NCBI GenBank assembly: GCA_030631415.1
Contig: DAOVLE010000045.1
Span: forward strand, 1 to 27,057
Origin: JAAEQG01 sp023133475
GTDB taxonomy: Bacteria > Planctomycetota > Phycisphaerae > UBA1845
Length of the DNA stretch: 27,057 bases
Direction: 5' to 3'
A model generated the notes under the pieces. That model saw only the letters and a program-made list of their open reading frames with translations. It made no database searches and was not told where the DNA came from. The translations under genes were made by a program, and so were the position numbers. Shown here piece by piece: positions 1 to 7,400 of this stretch (position 1 is its first letter; every line of letters begins with the position of its first letter).

Positions 1-25
1 ACTTGTCGCCGCTGACCCACATTTT

Positions 26-158
<133 letters not shown>

Positions 159-181
159 TTTGTCGAGCGGTTGCGGTTACC

Positions 182-1045
182 ATGTTTGGCGTGGCGGACT
201 TTGAAGAGATCACCATTACCCTGTCCGACGGGTACGATGCCTATGCCCGGTTGTGGATGCCGTCAGGGCCGTGCCGGGGAGGGGTATTGCATTTGCACGG
301 TATCCAATCGCACTGCGGCTGGTATGAGGTGTCCGCGCGGGCGATTCGGGCGGCGGGGCTGGCGGTCCTGCAACCGGACCGCCGAGGATCGGGGAGGAAC
401 CATAAACGACGCGGATATGCCGGGTCTTCCGCCCTCTTGATCGACGATGCCTTTATCTGTCTTGAGACCCTTTCAGACCGTTGCGGTTGCGAACAGGCCC
501 ACATTCTCGGAATCAGTTGGGGCGGCAAGCTGGCGGCAGCCATGCACGCCAAGGACCCCAGCCATACCCGTAGCCTGACCCTGATCACTCCAGGCCTCTT
601 TCCGATAATTGACGTCTCTGCCTCGGAGAAGTTCCGTATCGCCTGCTCGATGGTTGCCAACCCGAAGCGCTCTTTCGACATTCCACTCAACGACCCGACG
701 TTGTTCACGGCTGATCCCAAGTGGATCGAGTACCTGGAGAATGATGAGCTTCAACTGCACCAGGCGACGGCGGGGTTCTTTCTGGCTTCTCGCAGGATGG
801 ACCGGGTTGCACGGCGTCTGCCGGAGTCCGACCCTGTCCCGTTGCACCTCATGCTGGCTGGCGATGAGCGAATTGTGGACAACGAAGCCACCCGCCAGTT
901 CGTGCGGGAGATGCGTTGGCCTATTCGGGTAATCACCACCTACGACCACTCCCGCCATACCCTCGAAATGGGTCCCGATTGCGACCAGCACATCCAGGAT
1001 TTGATCCGCTGGTTGACCGATCCGGAGAAGACCGCCACCCGGTAG
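182..1045 (+). CDS. alpha/beta hydrolase, serine hydrolase of the monoacylglycerol-lipase / S33 type
   Basis: A 287-residue cytoplasmic alpha/beta hydrolase. The early HGIQSH...WYE motif matches the oxyanion-loop signature HGxxxH of the Hydrolase_4 / monoacylglycerol lipase group. The nucleophile elbow is GISWGG with Ser112. The probable acid and base are the Asp in AGDERIVDN and the His in DHSRHTLEMG near the C-terminus, giving a complete triad. The substrate cannot be told; lipid esters, other esters or lysophospholipids are all possible. I chose ATG 182 because the frame upstream is low-complexity repeat; no strong Shine-Dalgarno is visible. The stop codon TAG (1043-1045) lies inside a GTAG-hairpin repeat, so the last residues may have been altered by that insertion. 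It is convergent with the giant gene downstream and belongs to no visible operon. Confidence 0.85.
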   Translation: MFGVADFEEITITLSDGYDAYARLWMPSGPCRGGVLHLHGIQSHCGWYEVSARAIRAAGLAVLQPDRRGSGRNHKRRGYAGSSALLIDDAFICLETLSDRCGCEQAHILGISWGGKLAAAMHAKDPSHTRSLTLITPGLFPIIDVSASEKFRIACSMVANPKRSFDIPLNDPTLFTADPKWIEYLENDELQLHQATAGFFLASRRMDRVARRLPESDPVPLHLMLAGDERIVDNEATRQFVREMRWPIRVITTYDHSRHTLEMGPDCDQHIQDLIRWLTDPEKTATR

Positions 1046-1062
1046 GGCGGGTTCCACCCGCC
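1042..1062 (+). repeat. REP-like hairpin (family A), sense orientation, supplies a stop codon
   Basis: Foot GTAG, stem GGCGGGT paired with ACCCGCC, loop TCC. The TAG of the foot is the stop codon of the alpha/beta hydrolase. See the other family A copies at 1369, 1680, 10809-10891, 11167-11283, 11781 and 17303. Confidence 0.9.
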
Positions 1063-1097
1063 GCCGGCAAGCGAGGGGCAACACCGGAGACGGCGGG

Positions 1098-1216
1098 TAA
1101 AATCCGCAGATTACGCAGATTGCACAGATTGAGCGGGTTAACAAAGAAATATACTCAACCCTAATCTCTGCTATCGCCCAAGCATTTTCTCGCAAGTCTG
1201 CGTAATCTGCGGATGT
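1098..1216. repeat. long-range inverted repeat of the 'CGCAGATT' type
   Basis: AAATCCGCAGATTACGCAGA (about 1099-1118) is matched by its reverse complement TCTGCGTAATCTGCGGAT (about 1197-1214), with roughly 80 nt between. A degenerate third motif (TTGCACAGATT) follows the first arm. This could fold as a hairpin in RNA from either strand and separates two convergent genes. Confidence 0.7.
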
Positions 1217-1235
1217 TAAAGAGTCCCTATAGGTC

Positions 1236-1317
1236 GGGTGGCCCATGCCTTTAGCCGTGGGGGACGCGAATTGCATCAGATATTCGTGTCCCCCACCGCT
1301 AAAGCGATGGGCCACCC
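1236..1317. repeat. 82-nt imperfect palindrome (family B, 'GGGTGGCCCAT' element)
   Basis: The left arm starts GGGTGGCCCATGCCTTTAGC, the right arm ends GCTAAAGCGATGGGCCACCC, and an inner GGGGGACGCGAAT pairs with ATTCGTGTCCCCC. Arms agree at most positions over about 38 nt. Related or partial copies lie at 10157 and 21944. Confidence 0.85.
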
Positions 1318-1368
1318 TTTCCAGAACATACCCCTCAAATGACCAGTAACACGGTGCGATACAGCCTC

Positions 1369-1389
1369 GGCGGGTGGAACCCGCCCTAC
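1369..1389 (-). repeat. REP-like hairpin (family A), 23 nt after the giant gene's stop
   Basis: On the minus strand this reads foot GTAG, stem GGCGGGT, loop TCC, stem ACCCGCC, which is the sense orientation relative to the giant gene that ends at 1413. Confidence 0.9.
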
Positions 1390-1412
1390 ACGACTTTCTG
1401 TATGCGTGACGG

Positions 1413-4400
1413 TTACCGCCTGTGGGACGGTGCCGCTTCAAGCACCGAATCGGTCGCCGGTTCAAGCTCGATCAATTCCGCCTCGAGTTCCAGCAGCCTG
1501 GTTTCAAACGCCGGTTGCAACGGTAAATTGTGCCGATGGGCGAACGCTCGGATGTCTCGGGCGTCCACCACACCGTTGCCGTCAAGGTCCGCACGCTCGG
1601 CATGGGCCACCGTCAGGCTCAACTCGGACACGCTGATGCCGGCACGCGGGGTCCGGGATACCACGTTCGCCACCACTGCGGCGGGTGGAACCCGCCCTAC
1701 GCGGCCACAATCGTCAACCGCATCGCCAACCTCGAAGAAATTCGGCTGAATCAGTGCAAAGTCATCGCCGTCGTGGTATCCGTCACCAGTGGCATCGCCG
1801 CCGGTGCTCTGGTCGGCACCGATGGCTGTCTCCCAATTGGACGCCAATATCGAGAAGTCGGTGATGTCCACTAGGTTGTCCTGCGGCACCATGGCGGTGT
1901 GGAAGTCACCCGAGGTCAGGAACACCGTGACGCTGTCAGCCAACGTGCCGACAAAGTCCACCGCCACCCGCTTGCGCAAGGTGTGGCCTTCCTGCACGCC
2001 GAGCCACTCGAAACCAGCATCAAGGCCCGTGAAGATCACGCTCCCGACACCCTTGTTGTTGACGGTGTCAGCCGCAAAGGTCACCGGGACGGTGTGCGTG
2101 GCAGTGGCACCGTCGCAGTCGGTGAACACGAAGGTCACCTCACGATCAATCGCGGTGCCGTTACTCGACGGAGGGCCATAACCGCCGGGATTATCGCCGA
2201 TCAGGCCTTCGATCTCCACGTTGACCACCATGCACAGGTAGACTTCAACAACAGTCTGGGCAACAAACTCGCACCCGCTGCCGTTGGTCACCGTCAGCGT
2301 ATAGGTGCCGTTCATGGCCAGGGTAGCGTCACTAATTACCGGGTTCTGCTCTATGGAGCTGAAGCCGTTGGTCCCGGCCCACGAATAAGTGTAAGGCCCA
2401 TCAGGCCCACTGCCGGGGCCACCGTCCAGCCTGATGGTGTCGCCCTCGCAGACGGGGCTGTTGCTGCCGGCGGTGGCCACCGTGTCGTCGATGCTGATGA
2501 CACCGGAATCCTGCTTCTCCGGAAGGACGGTGCTGCTGTCGGCAGCCAACGTCAGCTTGGTATAGAATGGGGGATTGTCCGCCTGGAAAGTGACGTTCGT
2601 CGCACCCTCGATGACGGGGCTGAAGACCAGCGTAGCCACCGTGCCATTGGTGGACATCTCCCCGCCCGGCAGGTACAGGGCACAGGTGACGTCACCATCA
2701 TCATCCGGGTCGGGATCGTTCGGGTTTGTGGGCACGATCAAACTCCAACCACTCTCCGCCGTGATGCTGTCCAGCGAGAGATAGGTCGCATCGTAATGGA
2801 TCAGCGCCTGCACACCGTCGATGGGGTTGACCAGGTTGACCACATCCAGGGTCACCGTGACCGTATCGGTGCTGGTGACACATTCCGACCCGGCGGCTAC
2901 GTTCAACTGCAAGCTGTTATACCCGGTGCGAATCTGGAGCAAATCGCCGCCGCCGACCGAGTCGTTCACAGTCACCCCACTGCCCGGATCAAAGGGGTCA
3001 GGCGGTGTCACCGTCATGTAGTAAATCCGCAGACCAGCCAGATCGAGCGTGGTCCCCGGTTCGATGATCAACTCGTTGACGTAGAGGGCTTCGGGGTCTT
3101 TGCTGGAACTGTTATCGCGGGCGTCCACGAGTTGCACCGTAGTGGCGGTAGGCCCGATGCGAAGTTTATCTAGCGAGAACAGGTAGCGGCTGGGCAACGG
3201 GGATATATAGCGCCCGATATCCGGCGCCATGGCCTCAAGATGCTGGGCGCCGTCTTCGGGCAGGCCGACCATTTGCAATGTTGCCCCGGTGAAATCGAAG
3301 CGGGTGGTATCGTTGATGGCGTTGTCAAAGTCGCCGCCGGCTTTGAAGACGCCCGCCCCCATGGCCAACGAGCCAAGCCGCCCCACGGCATAATCCCCGA
3401 GCACGGTGAAGCCGTTGCCTCGGGATTTCTTGCTGAAGTCGCCGATGAACTCGCCCGAGCCGCTGACGTTCCCGGTGACGGTGAGCGTGCCGCTCTGGAG
3501 GGTCATGGTGCCGTCATTGACCAGGTCGCCGATGATCTGGGTATCGGCGATGATGGTCACCGCCCCGTCATTGGTCAGGTCGGAAGCGATGGCCCCGAAT
3601 CCGTCGATGTTGCCCGTAGCGTCGTTGGTCAGGCCGGCGGTGTCGAGTGTGCCGCCCAACAACTCGATCTCGGCACCAGCCAGGTTAACCAGTGGTTCAT
3701 CGAAGACGACCGACCCATTCGACTGGACCTCGATCCGCCCGGCCTGGGTGAGACTGGTCGCGGTCACGACGATGGTCGCGGCAGTCGGAGCCAAAATGGT
3801 TCCGCCCGCCTGGTTATTCAGCACCGAACCGTTCAACGTCAGCGGAGCGATGGGTGACCCCTCGATGACACCCTGGTTATCCACGTCGGTGGTGATGGTG
3901 CCGTAGCCGTTGATGCCGTTGCCGGCGTTGGTGAGGGCTACCCCAGCCATCGTCCCACCGCGCAGGTCGAGATCACTGCCGGTTGCCAGAGTTGTGCCCT
4001 GGGTGGCTTGCAGGGTTGCACCGGTGTCGATCCGCAAGCCTTGATCGCCTGTGCCGGATGCTTCGACCAACAGATGGCAGACGGTCGTGGTCCCGGGCGT
4101 GCTGACGATGCAGGTGTTATCGACGGCGGTGGCGTTCGCTATGGTCACCGCCACGGTGGGCACGCCGGTCGGGTCCCAGTTGACGGGATTGCCGAACAAC
4201 CCGCCGTCAGGCCCGATCCAGGCAGAGCCATCAGCCCCCGGCTCACACTCGTCCGGAACGCCGTTGTAGTTGCAATCTTGGCTGGTGCCGCCGGAGATAT
4301 CCTGGGCATCGGGGGTACCGTTGGTGTTGCAATCGTCCTCGCATTCGTCGGGGATGTTATTGCCGTTGATGTCAAAGCTGGTCATCGCGGCGATGTCGCA

Positions 4401-7400
4401 CTCGTCGGGGATGCTGTTACTGTTGCAGTCCTCGCTGGTGCTGCCGGAGATGTCGCACTCATCGGGGACGTTGTTGTTGTTGCAGTCCTGGCTGGTGCCG
4501 CCCGCGATGTCGGTGTTGTCGGCTATTCCGTTGGTGTTGCAATCCACCCCGATGACGATCTGCCCCATCCCCGCGTTGGTCGAGTTGTAGTATATGCGGT
4601 AGCCGTTGAGGGCCAATACTCCGTCACCGTCCTCGAAGGTCAGGGTATCCACATAGATGGCTTCCGGCTCGTTGCCCAACCCGTCAGCCCCACCGCGATG
4701 GTCGTTGTCGCGCAGGTCCACCAGCTTCAGCTTGGCCGACGGGCCGACGATCAGTTCGGGCAGCGAGAAGTTACTGACGAACCCGGCTGACGAGCCTTGT
4801 GTCGGGTCGTCGTTCTCGTCGAGGTCTTGCCCGGCGACTTCGAGGGTGGCGAACAGGCCGAACTCATGGGGGCTTGCGGTGACACCGCCGGTCATGCGCA
4901 GCTCGCCGCTGGAGCCGTAGCTGTAGTTGATGTCGAAGACCATCTGTAGATCATAGTTTCCGCCGACGGTGATCCGATCGCCGTTGCCGACCGAGACGTC
5001 ACTGCCGGATTCGATGGTCATCAGCCCATCCACATCGAGCCCGCTGGTCACGGTGAGTTCGCCCGCGCCGGTGTAGGTGTTACAGGTGACGGTGGCTTCG
5101 GAAAGTATGAATCGCCCGTCGTTGTCGATGCTGTCGAAGGTAGCGGTGGTGTTGGAATCGAAGTTGGCTTCGCCGTTGTTGCTCAAGAGAAGCGTGCTGC
5201 TGCCGGTGAGCGTGGTGTTATTGAGGTCCAGCAGGCCGCCGTCGATAGTGATGGTCCCGTCGGTGGCCAGTGTGGTGCTGTTCAACTCGACCTCGCCTCC
5301 GCTGCCGGCAGCCAAGTTGCCCCCGTCGGTGGTGGTGAAGGTGTTGAACTCCACCTCGCCGCTGTCAAGGGCCTGAAGCAGACCGGCTGAGTTGTCCAAC
5401 CGGGCGGTCGAGCTGAAGATCAGCTTGCTGCCCGATCCATCCGCCGTCATAGTGCCGTTGTTGGTCAGTGTGACTGTCTGGATGGTCAGGTCGCCGCCGT
5501 TCTCCGCCACCATCAGGTTGTTGTTAATGAGGCTGAAGTTGGTGTAGTTGCCCGAGGGGTTGTACGTGCTGAACGCCGTGCCGGAGACGTTGGCCCGAAT
5601 ATGCCCGTCGTTAATGAAAACCGGGTCGCCACTTATGCGATAGATGTAGGCGGATCCACCTTCGATGGTGTGGTTGGCGGTGTTGGTGACGGTGATGGTC
5701 CCGTCGAGGCCCAGGCGATCAGGCCACTTCCAATAGGTGTTCTGGAACCGCAGGGTGCCCGAACCAGCCAGGTTCAGGTCTGCGCTGATGTTGATCGATT
5801 CGTCGTACGAATCGCTGTCGGTGCGAATGGTCCCGTTGTTGGTGAATGTGCCGTGCAGATTAAGACTGCTCCATATCTCGATGACAGCCCCGTCAATCGT
5901 GACGTCGGTGAACTCAGTCGGGGAGGCGGTTATCTTCACCAGGTGATTATCCGGCGACTGGATAGTGATGCCGGTCAGTGCGGTATTTGTCTGGAGGGTC
6001 AGGTCGCCGTAGTTGGCGTCGATGACCCAGGTTTCGCCCGGCTGGTTGAAGGTCGGCGAGAACTTCACGATTCCACCCGCCGCGTCGATGGTCCCCAGGT
6101 CGGCGATCTCGTCCACCACGACCACCGTGCTGAAATCGATGGTGGCCCCGTTGGTGGCCCGCAAGGTGCCGTTGGTGCTGTCCACCGTGGAGTACATCTC
6201 GAACTTGAGTTTGGCGTCGACTCCGTCGGCGTGCATAAGCCCGTTGTTGACCACCGCGACGTCCTCGAAATGCAACTCGCCGCCGTTCTCGGCGAACATG
6301 TCCCCGTCGTTGGTGAACAGGAATTCACCGGCGTTGGAGCGGCTGTCGAACTCGATGACGCGATCGAGGTTGCAGCGAATCTCGCCCTGATTCACGAACG
6401 CCACCGACCCGTTATACCGCAAGATCGAGGCATTGCCGCCGACCATGGTGTGGTCAGGCCCATTGGTGACCGTGAAGGTGTCGTAAATGTAGATGCTGTC
6501 GCCGGTGTCGCCGTAGTAGGGATTGAACCACTCGTTGCGGAACTGGATGGCCCCGGCCCCGTCGAAGACGATATCGCCGTTGGCGTAAACCCGCTCGACC
6601 GTGGAATCCGTATCGAACCGCAACAGCCCATTGTTGGTAAAGGTCCCGAACAGATACAGCGATGCACTTTCGTTCTCAACCGTCGCCGAAGCGTCGATGG
6701 TGGTGTCGGTAAACTCCGGCCCGCTGGTTAGCCGGAACGGATGCCCATCCGCCGAGGCAAAGGTGATCCCGGTGATGTGGGCGGAACCGATGGTGAAGTC
6801 CCCGTAGTTGCCACCGATCGTCCAGGTGCCGCCCGGTTCGTCGAGTGTGCCGGTGAAGATCAGGCTCCCGCTGGGATTGTCCACCGTCCCAAAGTCCGCC
6901 GCTGAGGCCATCGTGCTGCTGATGGTTATCTTGCCGTCGTTGAGCATTTGCAATGTGCCCGTGCCGCCGTCCAGCGTCGAGTCCGTATAGAATGACACAT
7001 CGCTGTCGGCACCGTCAGCCAGGATAGTCCCGGCATTAGTGACCGCCACGCCGTCGAAGTGCATGTTGCCGGCGTTCTCGGCTGCCAGCAGGTTGTTGTT
7101 GGCAATGGTGAAGCTGCTCGGGGCGCCGGTGGTCTCGAACTCGATCCAGCGCCCATTATTGGAACGCACCGCACCGTTGTTCACAAAGGCGGCATTGCCC
7201 GAATAGCGTCGGAACATCAGATACCCGCCCTCGATGGTGTGGTCGGGGCCGTTGGTCAGGGTCATCGTATCGTGGATGCTCAGGCGGTCGTAGTGGTTGT
7301 AGTAGGTGCTGCCGGAAGGGTTACGGGATTGCAGCACGCCGGACCCGCCCAAAAGAACATCGGTCACAAAGGCAATGGTTTCATAGCTGTTGTCGTCGTC

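Larger units (their letters stand above)
1063..1412. other. gene-free gap filled with palindromic repeats
   Basis: No credible gene. From left to right it holds a long-range inverted pair (ATCCGCAGATTACGCAGA near 1101 and its complement near 1196), an 82-nt imperfect palindrome (1236-1317), and a family A hairpin (1369-1389). The frames that cross it encode repeat text rather than protein-like sequence. Confidence 0.7.

Noticed and set aside
473..1465. Minus-strand open frame of 330 codons
   Set aside because: It runs antisense through the hydrolase gene and through palindromic repeats; its residues do not resemble a protein family.
1899..3173. Long plus-strand open frame of 424 codons within the giant gene
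   Set aside because: It is an antisense shadow caused by high GC. The minus strand there encodes recognisable Ig-like and cohesin-like domains.
5601..6731. Plus-strand open frame of 376 codons within the giant gene
   Set aside because: Antisense to the repeat units, with Val/Gly/His-rich text and no domain features.
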